A stretch of 64,000 nt of DNA. Source: Rotaria socialis. Its lineage: Eukaryota; Rotifera; Eurotatoria; Philodinida; Philodinidae. The DNA lies in assembly GCA_905331475.1 (NCBI GenBank), contig CAJNYU010002006.1, positions 81,023 to 145,022 on the forward strand, read 5' to 3'. The position numbers and the translations under genes were made by a program. Below the pieces are notes generated by a model. That model did no database searches and was not told the DNA's origin. It was given only the letters and a program-made list of their open reading frames with translations. Below, in pieces: positions 1 to 12,600 of this stretch (position 1 is the first letter of the stretch; each line of letters begins with the position of its first letter).

Positions 1-177
1 TTTGTTAATCAACAGACGAAGTTCAATGTATCAATCTTACTATTATCTGTCAGATAGGGAGCAAGCTTGCACTTGGTCATGTTTAAATGAACTTTCTTTT
101 AGAATATTTTATGATAAATTCTCACGTCGCTAAAGCATTATGACAGAAAAGAAAATTGGTGTATCAGAGATAAATGT

Positions 178-699
178 TTAAGAAAAAAAAAACTGTTTTA
201 CCGGAACAAATGTTATGCTTGTGATAAGTGAATTTATGTTGGAATCGATAAAATCATGACTAAATATAACTAAAGATTCATTTATTGTTTCAACTACTTG
301 TAACATTTCAATGAATTTTTTAAAATAAACAACACGTGTATGTACTTGTACAAGTAGAATGTAGCGTGTTGTTTTCGATAAAAATAAATTACTATTATAC
401 ATAAATTGTTCATGATTTTTTCTTTTAACATATTCTCGATAATACTCGATCGTTGTAAGATTATTAGCTATTGTCGAATTTAATGATTCGATTTCATTTT
501 TTGCCGACGATAAAGAGATATTCGAAAATTTTTTAGTTTTTTCTTTGATATCAAACAGTAAAGACGATGAACTACTATCAATAGTCCTGTGTTGCAAATC
601 ATAGTAAAATATCGATGCTATTTTAAACATGGTTATTATAATAATCCAAAAAATAATTGAACGAGAAACAGCACAACGGTAACGAAGACAATGATACAT
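178..699 (-). pseudogene. MGAT2-like N-acetylglucosaminyltransferase II, N-terminal fragment
   Basis: The 173-residue frame begins with a type II signal anchor (hydrophobic residues about 13-31, SRSIIFWIIIITMF), then a Ser/Lys-rich stem, then a segment matching the start of the catalytic domain of alpha-1,6-mannosyl-glycoprotein 2-beta-N-acetylglucosaminyltransferase: LLVQVHTRVVYFKKFIEML, ESLVIFSHDF, and FVPVKQFFF where the family has F-P-V-x-Q-x-F-F-P. MGAT2 acts in the Golgi and adds GlcNAc to the alpha-1,6 arm of N-glycans. The family needs some 300 further residues. Here the frame stops after a T-run, and no frame of bases 1-177 continues the family. It is therefore a 3'-truncated or frameshifted copy, or its remaining exons lie beyond the left edge. 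The assignment rests on the VQVH and VIFSHDF blocks recalled from the family. Confidence 0.6.
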
Positions 700-3600
700 G
701 ATTCTTTAAAACCGGTATACTAGTCAAGTACAAAATAGTAAAATGAATTTATAAAAATTAACTAAATCGTTCGTTTCTTACCTGGAATATAATTGTTAGA
801 AGTAATCAAAGAAACAAACGTCACCGACGTTATATTTCTTCTATATTAATCATTTTCATTAATGCAATCAGTATGCCCATGTATTAGACGACGAGATATG
901 CATTACAAATAAACATTTCACTAGATATTATTAGACAAATGCTTTTATTCAAGGAGTAATAAATATTATATAAATTGAACGGAAACAAAAATCTCTATTG
1001 TTATAAAAAGAAAAAGAATCAACATTATAGTTTAGAATTCAAATCGATCTCATTGATTCACAACAAGTGAAAAAAATTCAAAGTTTAATTATCCTATTCG
1101 TCTTTGTCGAAAATTTGAAAAAACCCTCAAGATTCACTTATTTAAGAAAGTATCAGTCTTCGTCCATACTTATCAGTCAACAATGCTCATAGTTTTCTAT
1201 ATTTCTGAATGATATTGAAAGAAAATAATATAACATAAGCAAAAATCTGCAAGAATAATAATTCATTAATGATGTTTGTGAAGACCTATTCTATTTTCAT
1301 CATAATTATGAATAATGACTGGTATTTTACTGTCTTCGACATACCAATGCTGGAGTATTAGAAGTATAAGGTTCAAACTAGCTTACGCGCGCAAAACAAG
1401 AGATGAAAACGGGTCAATCATTAGGGCTCGAAAGAAAAACAAGAAATTTAATCAAACATCAATGATTCTACTCTTGTTTTAGCTATTTATAATCAAGAAA
1501 AAAATGTATTCTTCGATTAACTAGTGAAACGACAGTTACAGTCAATTTATTAATACTCATACGAAAAGTAATCAATCATGCATATAGAATGACATAGAGT
1601 GTGATATTTCCTGAAGGAATATGTAAGGCACTACTATTAACTATTCATCAATGTCCTTCTAAAATCTGATCTCATCTAGTGTAAGAAATGAGCAAAAGTA
1701 AAATTTTTCTTCTAAAACAAATATCAGTCAACGTGCCATTCTATACTTATAACTGAGCAGCGGCAATATATGTACTACTAATTCTAGTAATTCAAATCAA
1801 TTTTCGTACAAAACAGATTCATTCAGTTTTATCTATTTTATATCTCTCTCTCTCTCTCTCGTGTTGCAATGAATCAACGGATTCGTCAAACATTTTTCAA
1901 TAATGAAAAGGTCAACGATTCAACGAAGATGTCACTAGACAATGAGACTAATCGCAAGTAGCATGTCATAGTATTTTCAAATTATTCAGAGCTACAGTCA
2001 GTTTTTTTGTCTCCTTTATTGATAGCTAGTAATATAAAACTGTTAAACCCTAGTGAATCGATTGCAAGATCAGTAAATGTCACGATCATATAATAAGAGT
2101 TAAAAATGACTTTTAGTCTTCTAGACATACGTATCTCTAAGTCAATACATTTACTCACATAGCGGAATCCGATTCATATTGTAAAACACTTTTCAATGCT
2201 GATTTTCATAGATTATCTATCGTTTAATATTACTTACCAATGAATAGAAAATATCGTTAAAATATAAACTATATTCTATCTCTATGCGCCGACGAAACCT
2301 ATCTCAGAAATGTGCATCAGTAAAATTGTACACTTCATGCACTAAACATATGCCATAGTATATTCATTCTATTCTACGTATATTCATTAAAGATACTATA
2401 CATAGTAACAAATACTGAGAAATCAGTTATTATATTATTATGATAACAAATTCTTTCATAAATTCATGACAACTTTGTTTTGTATTACATAGTAAGTTTA
2501 CTATGATAATACGATTCAATCGAAGAGTCAAATACTCATTTATTGTTGAAATGTGTTTCATTTACGGAAAAAAATGACTTCTACAATATAATTTTTGAAA
2601 AGATAATTGCAGAAATATAAAGCATTAAAATTCTTGATTGATTGATACAGAGAAAAAATTGCCCTTATGCAATCAGATATTGTTTGTCAAATTAGATCGA
2701 CGTGTTCGTTATTGACTACAATTCCACCTGAATGAATTTATCAAGATATGAAATTTCTCAAAATCACCTTTTTAAGAATCACACGAAAATTTATATGAAA
2801 TTCGATTCAAAGATTTTTACGGTAAAATTTGATGAAAAAGTTTTTTACTAATAATGTCGTTTCGTTGAATATTCATATTATGAGCGATATTGATTAATTA
2901 TACTTAGAGAATCAAGTTACTTAACGAACTTTTCATTATAAAGCAGAGTTTTTTTCTTAATGAATTAATCAAAAACCTCTTTGAATTATAGATGAAAGTT
3001 TACGTAGCATGCTATTTAAGGAACTAATAGATTTTGATTTGATTGTAGGCGTAAATCAACAATTCTCGTGGGAATTGTATTTTGTTTTTCGGTGCTAATC
3101 ATTATCGTTATACTTATACCAACATTCGATTGAAATTAGAATCTATTTTAAGTTAGAAATATTTTTCAAGAAGAATTCACTAGATGAATGTATGTAATTT
3201 TGCTCATGTGAAAAATTTCGATTAACATTAAACTAACAGATTAGCTGTCTTTAATAAATAGATTATTCAATGAATAGCTTAAAATACTCGTGCTAATCAT
3301 CCAATGGATATTATTTGACTGAAAATGTTTAATGAATTAATTATGAGCGTTGAAATATTATTTTCTTCTTCTCAACCAATTAGTTCAAATTGATGTTTGT
3401 CTCATCGATAAATAGTTTTCCGTGGTAATTTTAATAGTGTAAATGCCAAGAGATGAAGTATACAGCTATCTTTCCGCACGAGTTGAGCTATGAAGAATAT
3501 AGAAACGGGTTAATCAACTAGCTGTCAAAAATGATTTATTGTTTCCATTTTTGTTTCCAAAGAAAACGTAACAACTCGATTTTCTTTCGTATATTTTGCC

Positions 3601-4189
3601 AACATCACGATATACCCGTATATTCACGTGGAATAAATCTTGTCCATCAATATCAATTAAGTATGAATTTTGTTCTTTTTTAAACTTTTTCTGCTGTTTT
3701 AGTATATTTGGAAAAGATCTATATTTTTTGCTAGAGAATACTAATAAAATCTAAAATATTGATGTTGAATTATCGTTTCTTTTTAAATATTGATAATTTA
3801 TGTTTTACTTTACAACATTTATGATAGTGTCCATATTTATCAGTATAACATATGTTGATGAGGTGTCTGAAATTTCTGTCAACATGCATATTGATATACT
3901 CTACACTTGGTATGTCTATTAGAGAATTCTTGTTTGTGAGACATTATGTTCTTCTGTGATAGTATATAACATTGTCTGTGATCTTATCGTGAACAAGAAA
4001 AAAGTCGGATGAAACTAGAGAAGAATCTCATTTATTGACTTTTCTTTCTTTTCTTTTCTATTCTATCATTTTTTTTCTTACACTGCCTTAATCGTCTTTC
4101 ACTATATAAACCATCAATCAGTGTTGTAGCGAAATAAACAAATGATGGATTAGTATTGATTTAGTGTAAAAAGAGAAAATAAATTGACG
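700..4189. other. Gene-free AT-rich interval
   Basis: No coding region can be supported here: frames are short and carry no recognisable motif. A short TC microsatellite lies at about 1842-1861. The last few hundred bases before 4190 presumably hold the promoter and 5' UTR of the F-box/LRR gene, but no clear core element stands out. Confidence 0.6.
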
Positions 4190-6953
4190 ATGAATCTACG
4201 ACATCTTATTGCAGCAAATCCGGGAGCTTCCTTCTCTATCGTTGCCCACGAAGCATTAGATCATATTGTTGCTGATGGCGAAAACGATGATTGTATCAGT
4301 CAAGAACATGGATATGTTTCACATCAACGCTCTCGACGTCGATTAAGAGTGAGTTTTTGTTTATGTTTAGAGATATTACTATTGTAATGATACGTATATA
4401 TTTAACAGTTCGTGACATGTTAGTATCATTCAATTGATTGTTATCGGAAAAAACATAGGTATCATATTTGATTTCATCATGTTGATTGATCTGATTTATT
4501 ATAAAAAAGAAAAGAAAAGAAAAGAAAAGAAAAAGTGAATTTATTTGATTGAACTTTTAAAGAGAAAGTATAATATTGAAAGTACATTGATTCTTTCACT
4601 AGCAAGAAGATATTATGAGATGTTCTTGATAACAATTAGTTATTAATGATAGACATTTCTTTTTTTTGCTAAAATAGAAAATGAGAGCGAATATCTTGTT
4701 GTAATATGCGCACATTTCTTTTCCATTATTATGGATGTGTACTGTCTGTTCCAGAGTAATAAAGTCAAGGACATGGCAATAAATGGTTGCGTATCTACCA
4801 GTACGCGACTTATTGTAGGAAAAGATTGCCTGCGTCATAGAACAATCAGGCAGCTTACATTAGCAGGCCAGAAAAAAGAAGACCTTCTTATTCCAAAATT
4901 GCAACTGTATGAGTATAGTACAATAGTATTGTCTATGCACAGCCCTAATGGGTTTTATGTGCTGAGACAAAATACTTATGTAAAACAAAAGAAATCGAAC
5001 GATGTAAAGAATAAATAGACGCAAAAAAGCATTAGAAATGCCATCTGGATCTGGTTGAAGGAAAATAGAACAGCTAAAGCAAATCTCGAAGAGCGTATGA
5101 TATCATCATTAGTAGACGCGTTTGACTGTGAAATGAATATCAGCACGATTCAGCTTGCTAAAAAGCAAACCAGCTGCGTGCCAATGCGCGACACGCAGGT
5201 AATTTATTCTTCTGGAATTCTTTCATTCTTATTTATGTACTCATACCAATCTCATTCTGTGCCATGTTTCTGTACGCGATAATTATCCAAAAAAGAATAT
5301 AGACGCCAAAAACAAACACAACTACCGACAGTCATCATATGTGTTATGCGCACTAGTAAACGCCATTAGCACTTTTGTTTTTTTGTCAGTTTGCCTGTGT
5401 CTTTATCATATATACATTTGTACACAGTTGAGAAAAAAATTGAGTGACGAACTTTTCAATGATGGAAAATCAATCATCAACGCTAAAACGACCAACAAAA
5501 GTGATAGAAATAAAATAATTAGCAAGAACATGTTTAGTTTTTAAATGTTTGTATTTTTTTTTCTATTATATTCTAGCGAGACTTCAATGCATTACCAGAA
5601 AAGGTTTTACTTGCTGTGTTTTCCTATTTACCGCACGCTGAATTATTGCGTTGTGCACGCGTTTGTCGTTTATGGCGTGCCTTAAGTCAAAATTCAAAAT
5701 TATGGAAAACTGTTTTTCTTCGGCCAGATCATCATGGTTTACATATTAAAAATCTCGATCAATTTCTTAGTTTAATTGGTCATCGTTTTTCATTATCATT
5801 ACAATATATTGAATTACCTATGGAATTAATAACAGCTGATGTTTTACATGAATTAGCTAATAAATGTCCGAATTTAAAATATTTAACACTAGACTTTTCA
5901 ACAGCTATGCAGTTACATGATTTCAATGATTTAAATGCATTTCCATGCAATCTTAAAATGCTCTGTATTTGTTTGTCTGAAGTTATATTTCTGGAAGGAT
6001 TTATGAGACGTATTTATGCATATCTATCATCATTAGAAACTTTACAAATCATTGGTATGTTACATAAATGATGTCAAGAAGATTATTTTTAACGGTAGAA
6101 TTTGATTTTTTCTTCTTCTTCTTAAGGTACAATTGAAAAATCAAGTGAAGCTGAAGAAGAAGTCTATGAAACAATTAATATTAGTAAAATTAAAGCACAA
6201 ACACCTAATCTTCGAGTGAGACGCTTTTAATTTCTAATTTCTAATTTCTAATTTCTAATTTTGATTTATAGGTTATCAATTTATATGGTATATTTTTTGT
6301 TGATGATAATCATATAGAAATATTAGCATCGGGTTGTATTCATCTTGAGTGTCTTGCATTGAATTTTTGTACACGTGTCAAAGGTATGAGTTTCAAAATT
6401 TTATTGCAACGTTGTAAAAAGTTACAAACTCTTCTTCTTCAAAATACTGGTATGAATATAGAAATGAATAGCATTCGAAATATTTTATTATATTATTATT
6501 TTTTATTCTAAATAAACAGGTATCGAAGATAATGCAATGTTAACAGCTGGCTGGGAGTCGTCTTCTATTAATGAACTTGATATATCATCGACGGAACTAA
6601 CTGAAGATAGTTTTTTAAATATATTTGCACGCATGCCAAAATTAACTTATTTAGCGGTACCGAATTGTGACGGTTTTACTGATCACGTAGATACATAGTA
6701 TTCTACTTTGTTTTTTGTTACTACATTCTTTTTTCATTTGATTATTCAAGGTTCTTAACCAATTAATCGATCAAGGTAAACTATCGAATATGCGTGCTAT
6801 TGATTTAAGTAATACCGTTAATTTGACTTTTGAAACGGTGTTCATTTTTCTTAAACGTCATGGTCGACAATTACGTGGTTTATCATTTGCTGGTAATCCA
6901 AAAATAACAGAGCAATTTTGGATAAATGCAATAAAAAGTTTGAAAAATATAAG
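4190..6953 (+). CDS. F-box/LRR (FBXL-type) protein, exons 1-6 (5' part)
   Basis: Substrate-recognition subunit type of SCF ubiquitin ligases. Exons: 4190-4348, 5577-6054, 6127-6215, 6272-6449, 6520-6686, 6751-6953; all junctions GT-AG with consistent phases. The ATG at 4190 opens a 53-codon exon. Exon 2 starts with the F-box (ALPEKVLLAVFSYLPHAELL, RCARVCRLWRALSQ), which binds SKP1. Leucine-rich repeats follow (CPNLKYLTLDFS, NLRVINLYG, HLECLALNFC, SINELDISSTELTE, MRAIDLSNTVNL). Exon 6 ends in phase 2 at SLKNI plus 'ag'. No stop or downstream exon follows before the N gap; the fitting continuation is at 55344. Introns 2-5 are 56-72 bp, while intron 1 is 1228 bp and holds no supportable gene. 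I recognise a conserved metazoan FBXL family but cannot name the orthologue. Confidence 0.9.
6236..6265 (+). repeat. Short tandem repeat in F-box gene intron 3
   Basis: About four copies of an 8-base unit (atttctaa) fill much of the short intron between exons 3 and 4 and provide its pyrimidine-rich 3' end. Confidence 0.7.
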
Positions 6954-7180
6954 GTATTTTGTTTTTTGATTCTCAAAATAGTCTTCGTTAATTGATATTT
7001 GTAAATCAATGAAAATAAGCGATAACATATTTAATACTGATGCATATCGAATATAGTAAACACTTGAAAAAAATCATAGAAGGTCAATCATATGTTTACT
7101 GTTTACCATATTTGAAATGATCGTAAAGTTGAAATATTATCGTTCATTGATTTTGAGAAAAAGCTTCAATCTATAGTAAG

Positions 7181-7332
7181 AAAAATGTAGAAACTTCGGA
7201 TTTCATCCGAAAGTTATGTGTACTGCAAAAAGTGCATGGGACATATGAGTCATTCTAGAATGTCTGAACACCAAAATTATCATGAGAAACTAGGCAATTT
7301 GATTTTTGGATGCAGTTTTTGTGCATTTTGAG
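7181..7332 (+). repeat. 152-bp interspersed repeat, copy 1, abutting scaffold gap
   Basis: Matches 54380-54531 in the same orientation over its whole length with only two mismatches seen. It is cut off by the run of Ns at 7333, so its full extent here is unknown. It lies 227 bp downstream of exon 6 of the F-box gene. No coding capacity is visible. Confidence 0.95.
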
Positions 7333-7432
7333 NNNNNNNNNNNNNNNNNNNNNNNNNNNNNNNNNNNNNNNNNNNNNNNNNNNNNNNNNNNNNNNNNNNN
7401 NNNNNNNNNNNNNNNNNNNNNNNNNNNNNNNN
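7333..7432. other. Scaffold gap of exactly 100 Ns
   Basis: A run of exactly 100 Ns is a common placeholder for a gap of unknown length. Order and distance across it rest on scaffolding evidence only. Confidence 0.98.
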
Positions 7433-8667
7433 AATTAGTTAATTTAAAAAATAGTATGGTACCTTATTAAGTACAAATTGGTGTTACTCACAGATTAAAC
7501 TAAGGATCATACGAAATTTATGAATGCAGTTTAATTCTTGATCGATCAGCACCTTCTATTGATATTAGAAAAGTCTTTCTCGCAAAAGATAACGTGTCAG
7601 CGTCTTCATTTATCTTGAAACGTCATAATAAAATTCAAGTTTTCGTGTCATTTATTTTTACAATCTATGAATGTTTTAGGTTGCTTGCATAGATATCGAT
7701 CTAGTATAAGATGGAGAGGCCCTGGTCAGTGCTCACATATAGATCACAATGATTCTTTCCACATAGTTAAGAAGAAACAAAGAAGATCATCATCATACAA
7801 TCGTGTTGCACAATTTTATTCGATTCAGCACCTTGAAGAATTTCCATACGGTGATCGTCTTTGTACAATGCATCACATGGAAATGTATTCAGTGATAGAA
7901 CTTTAAAAATCAACAGGTGAAGAATTGAATCCTTTTTCTGCCATCGATTTCAATGAAATCGAAATCGAGAAGAGTCGTGACCCTACCAAAATAAATAAAG
8001 TACTCATATAATTAGGCCCAGATAGAGAGGATAAACGACTCCAGAAACAGCAGCATTTGTCAAAGTTTCAAAAAATTAATCATTAATAAAAAAATTTAGT
8101 TATTTATTGCCGCTTTTTGATACTTACAAATTTCTAATTCTAGCTTTTTAATTTATCGCAATTTAGTTTCTAGTGTGTACAATGACAGAGAATTGCACAC
8201 TCTATTACGCTATGAATTTAATTTTGAAATAATTTGTGTTTTCTATTCAAATACGGATGAGAAATTGAAAAAAACAATACAGAATCTTTATTTAGAAGAA
8301 TTTGAATAGACATTGTACTAGAATATTTTTAACGAAAGGATGCGACAAAAGATGTTTGTATATGAATTTGTAGAGTATTTTAAGTACGGTCAAACTATGA
8401 AGTTAATATCTCAAAAACACTAGTTGTTAGTGATGAAACAACAACAATATCGGATAAGTCAAATTTTTACAGATGGAAATTTTTGATGAAAGTGTTAAGA
8501 TTTTTTCTAAGTCAAAATTGAATCTGCCAAACTTTTGAGAACATCATTCGATATATTTTGATGTGTTCTTTCAAATGAGACTACACTTTCAGTGGATACG
8601 ATCTCACTGATCCGGCTAAGTTGCCCAAAATGCGCGAGCATGCTTTCTGAAAATGAAATATAGTGCC

Positions 8668-8750
8668 AATGAGCCATATTTACACTTTACTTTTTGGCCA
8701 CGATTTAGCTGGCGTCGTGGCCAACAAGCAAAGTGTGAATATGGCTCATT
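8668..8750. repeat. Long two-stem hairpin
   Basis: The outer arms 8668-8688 and 8730-8750 (aatgagccatat.../...atatggctcatt) pair over 20 of 21 positions. An inner perfect stem of 9 bp (ttggccacg / cgtggccaa) is nested inside. A further 7-bp pair (agtgcca / tggcact) lies outside the main arms. It is probably a miniature fold-back element or a folded non-coding RNA; no protein is encoded. Confidence 0.75.
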
Positions 8751-8875
8751 AAAATTTATTCCTGGATGTGGCACTTTTATGAGTTTCAAAAGATAGCCCG
8801 TAATCAATAGTATCTTTGGTGAAAAAAATCTCAGCTATATCTCTTATAACTTGAGAGACAATGAAAATATACTGA

Positions 8876-9060
8876 AAAGTACTGCAGTAAAAGAAACGTC
8901 TGATTTTGATTGAGTACCCATACTTTCAAGTGGTATATCTCGAGAATGGCTCATCCGTTTGAGATAANAAAGTACTGCAGTAAAAGACACGTCTGATTTT
9001 GATTGAGTACCCATACTTTCAAGTGGTATATCTCGAGAATGGCTCATCCGTTTGAGATAA
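8876..9060 (+). repeat. 92-bp direct duplication around a single N (probable assembly artefact)
   Basis: Bases 8876-8967 and 8969-9060 are identical except for one base and are separated only by the N at 8968. This is the pattern left when two contig ends overlapping by 92 bp were joined without merging. Confidence 0.85.
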
Positions 9061-11665
9061 AACTTTTGGTTTATTCCTAGCTCGGATGTAAATATCTACT
9101 GTAAAAATATCAGTCAAATCCGTGAGATCAATTGAGGATTGGTGGTCGTGGTCTACGTGCAATGCCTCGTAGGATAGCTATGAGATAGGAAATAATGAGA
9201 CAAAGTTATATTATCTCAATTTCCTTTTATTGGTGTATTTTTTTGATAACGTTAGAATTCACAGCTTCTGTCTCTTTTTAATCTGGTTTTATGAAACTTA
9301 ATAGATTTACAGCGTATATATGCCAGAGAGAAAATATAAGTTAATAAGTTACATATTTGACATCAGTGCATTCTAGCGATATGATCTCGTCTATAAAAAA
9401 TAGGCGACAATAAAATAAAAAGAATGTTGACAATCATAAAAATAAAATCGAGAGATTTTTTAGTAGAGTTGTACTTATCGTACTTTATTTTAATAAATTT
9501 GTATTTCTTTAATCGAGAGAAAATTTATTTTCTATTGACTATAGAATACTTTAATCAATCTTACAGTTTCGAGTAGCTGAGTAGATTTAATAGTAAACAC
9601 TACACTCGAATGTTATTACTAACCTTCTTCAATCGAACATTTATTTTTGCTTTTGTTCTTGTAGGAGGATATGTTGATTCAACGAAGACCACGAAATGCT
9701 ACTGATAACAATGCTGCATCATTAAGAAAATATTTGAGTTTAAGTGCCACATCTATTCTCGTACTATATGAGCTATTTTAATTCGATGATATTTTCTACT
9801 GGCACATTTAATACCGTACTTTAAATAAATTGTAAAAAAGTCATAAACTGATATTTTTGTTCGTTGATAGATCTCAGCTTATATCAACTTATCTTACCTG
9901 TAATTATAATAGAATAACTAAATCAAAATTTTAGACAGTGACAATGAAAGCACAGATCATATCTCATGATTTAATAATATTCTTAGTTTTGGTATAGCTT
10001 TATTTTTATGCGTAACACTCTTTATTTGAGTGAATTTTTTGTATTTGTTTTTCGAAATTTACCAAAAAATAGCTTAGAAATCAAAAGTCCTCATAATTGA
10101 CGTAATTGAATAGAACTTCACACACTTTTCTTGCTTAATATAATATGATTTTTTTAGTATCCCTCATAGTTAAAAATTATGATTTATTTAAAAATTAAAC
10201 AGTTCAACAAACGTCAGTAAATAATTCTATTTTTCTATGTCTTCTATGAAAATCTTAGAAGATTGTAGTTTCATTTGGGATAACTTGAAAGTTTTATTTG
10301 TCCTACGGCTGAACTTTGAGTGCTCTTAACATATATTATTTTCATTCACATTTATTTGACATTTCCATAAGTATAATTACATCATCTTTCAAGATTAAAA
10401 AAATTATTCGACAACAGGACTAATGAAGTTTAATCCTCTGTGTGTTTGAATAAAACTATTCTTGTGGATAGAGCTGTCGGATTAGCAATATGCAAATGAG
10501 AAAGCGTAAATTTTTTAAACATCTACGTTTTGTTTAAAAATTACTGGTACATAAAATCGATACAAAAAAATATATATATATATCTAAAATTAAAGAATGT
10601 GAATGGTTAGTCGTTAGAGACATTCATTTTTGTGTGGTCTTTTGGGAATATAATGGTAAAAGATATTGATGTAACTAATTAATCTTTGTAAGAAAAAAAA
10701 ACAACGGAAACAATAGTTTATTTGTTCTGGATTAGGGCAATTTGGCCTTTGTGTATAGGATAAATTTTAATTTTCAGTGATTCTAAAGAAAATTGAAGCC
10801 CTCCAATATGCTCATAAAACATGAACTATAATAGCATTTTCCCCTTCAACATTCATCATCCTGTCAATTCTTGTATACTAAATTTCCGTTTTTTTTTCCG
10901 AGTAGCATGAAATAACTATCATCATTGAGTTGCTTCGAAAAAATACTGAATACTGGTTGTATAGTTATTATGAAATTTGCTTAGCAAATTTCAGCATGAC
11001 AGATTTCAAAGTTTTAATATTTTTTAAAAGTAATTCTGGAATTTTAGCCCATGTTAGTTTGTATCAAAAATCTTGCTCTATTGTTTTCTGTTCAAAGTAG
11101 GTAAATATGATATAAAAAAAGTACTGATAAATGTTATTTTAATTCATTATATACACTAAAATACAAGTAGAGAGGCTCAACAAATGTCGATTCGAAAAGA
11201 TTGACTCTTCTAGAAAAAGAATATTTATAATTGATACTTTTAATACGTGATTGTGATAAAGTACTAATCTTGCAAATATAATTATAGATTTTATAGATTC
11301 TGATGGTGTACTCTGTTCAATTCTCTTCAACTTCGTATCTGTGCGTTGTTCAGTAATTAGAATTATTGTCTAAAATAGTAATTCAAATTCAATCAAGGCT
11401 TTTTTCTGTACAATGATTCATCTAAGACAAAAAGAGTTGCAAAAGATTAGCATCAGTGTTGCCTGACTTTTGGCTATTCACATATTTTATTTCATTGCTA
11501 GATAATCATTCATAACCTGTTCGATGAATTATATGAAATACTCGGCGCTGTTTCGTTAGTTTTAACTTCAAAAAGATATTTTTCTGCTATATGTGGTCAA
11601 ATTTTATTCCATTAGATATTGATTATTGCACAGATAATAAATTATAATAAGAAGAAAGTGTTGTT

Positions 11666-12096
11666 TTATTGTGATGATTTCGAAGTTTCACGTCGAAGTT
11701 CCGCTTCAGCAGTCGTTTCAGCGACTAATTCAAATAATATGTCTAACTTAGCACGAAGATAAGCGTTGTCCTCGTCTAATTCAGACCTTTGCTTTTCTAA
11801 TGCGACTAGTTCTTCGGGACTAATTGGCGGTTCAACTAAAAAAAAGGCGAAAGAACCTTTCATAGTTAAAGATGATGTCATTAAATATTACCAAGTTTCC
11901 AAACACCTTCAACAAGATCTAATATCAGTCTTACATCACCAATATGAATGTCAATTATTTGATATCTTGATCCAAATTCACGATCAAACTCTTGAGAAGA
12001 AAATTTGAGTGGCGAACGTGATGCAATTTTACGAGGTTTGGCTCGTTTGGTTAGAAATGCATATTTTTTGCCTACTGGTAGTTTCGATCGAAACAT
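11666..12096 (-). CDS. Chibby-family protein, diverged paralogue B
   Basis: Two exons (12096-11892 and 11835-11666) joined by a 56-bp intron in phase 1 give 124 residues; the human protein is 126. The N-terminal half has the Chibby pattern: a basic PRKIASRSPLKF segment, then YQIIDIHIGDVRLILDLVEGVWK, which matches the region before the W of GxW-I/L in CBY1. The C-terminal half is a coiled coil (ELVALEKQRSELDEDNAYLR, then AKLDILFELVAE) with leucine heptads. Chibby binds beta-catenin and acts at distal appendages of centrioles in ciliogenesis. Copy A lies 1.6 kb upstream in the same orientation. The intron start reads gtaata; the acceptor after the run of nine Ts keeps the frame open, while an earlier AG would introduce a stop. 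Divergence from copy A is greatest at the N-terminus. Confidence 0.8.
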
Positions 12097-12600
12097 TTAA
12101 TCTATAAAATAAGTATGAATGCTAAGAAAAGGTTGGATAAACTTTCTTAGATTATTATTGAATAATCTTCGTCAGAAAAAAAAAGAAAATGAATGAATAT
12201 TTAAATGAAGGCCTTCCAAGTATTGCGTATCATAGAGGCGTTGGCCAGATAGATATGTACAATTTGAGAAGAAGAGTGAAGAAATCGTGACATGGGATGA
12301 CTAGAAATGATAAAACGAAAGATAACAGATACTATTTACTTTAGACCGAGTATGATTCAGTTTACAAGAATTTCTTTTAAATTATTATCTCAATAAAAAA
12401 GAACCTCTTTTTTGTTCTCTTTAATCGTCGTGAATTCGTTTATAGGTCGAATATTCTGAATAATAAAATGAATCAAAATCAAGCCTGTGTAATACATTAA
12501 ATTCAATATTAAGAGTATGTCCGATAGATGAAGACACACTGTTAGAATTATTAACAACTCTTAAATGATTATGCATACTATTCGATTTCATTTTTATTAG

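Larger units (their letters stand above)
7433..11665. other. Gene-poor interval with small repeats
   Basis: I see no gene I can support. A short frame at 7667-7906 resembles nothing I know. Bases 9664-9780 follow a good acceptor-like tract (tttgttcttgtag) and encode a short basic peptide with RRPRNATDNNAASL, possibly an orphan or decayed terminal exon. The hairpin at 8668-8750 and the duplicated block at 8876-9060 are listed separately. Confidence 0.5.

Noticed and set aside
4731-5282. Open frames inside intron 1 of the F-box gene as alternative exons
   Set aside because: They overlap in different frames, share no similarity with the family, and exon 1 joins exon 2 in phase without them.
7667-7906. 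79-residue frame after the scaffold gap
   Set aside because: No recognisable domain and no neighbouring exon; not convincing as a gene.
8844-9047. Frame with a perfectly repeated 30-residue unit
   Set aside because: The repeat arises from the duplicated 92 bp around the N at 8968, most likely an assembly overlap.
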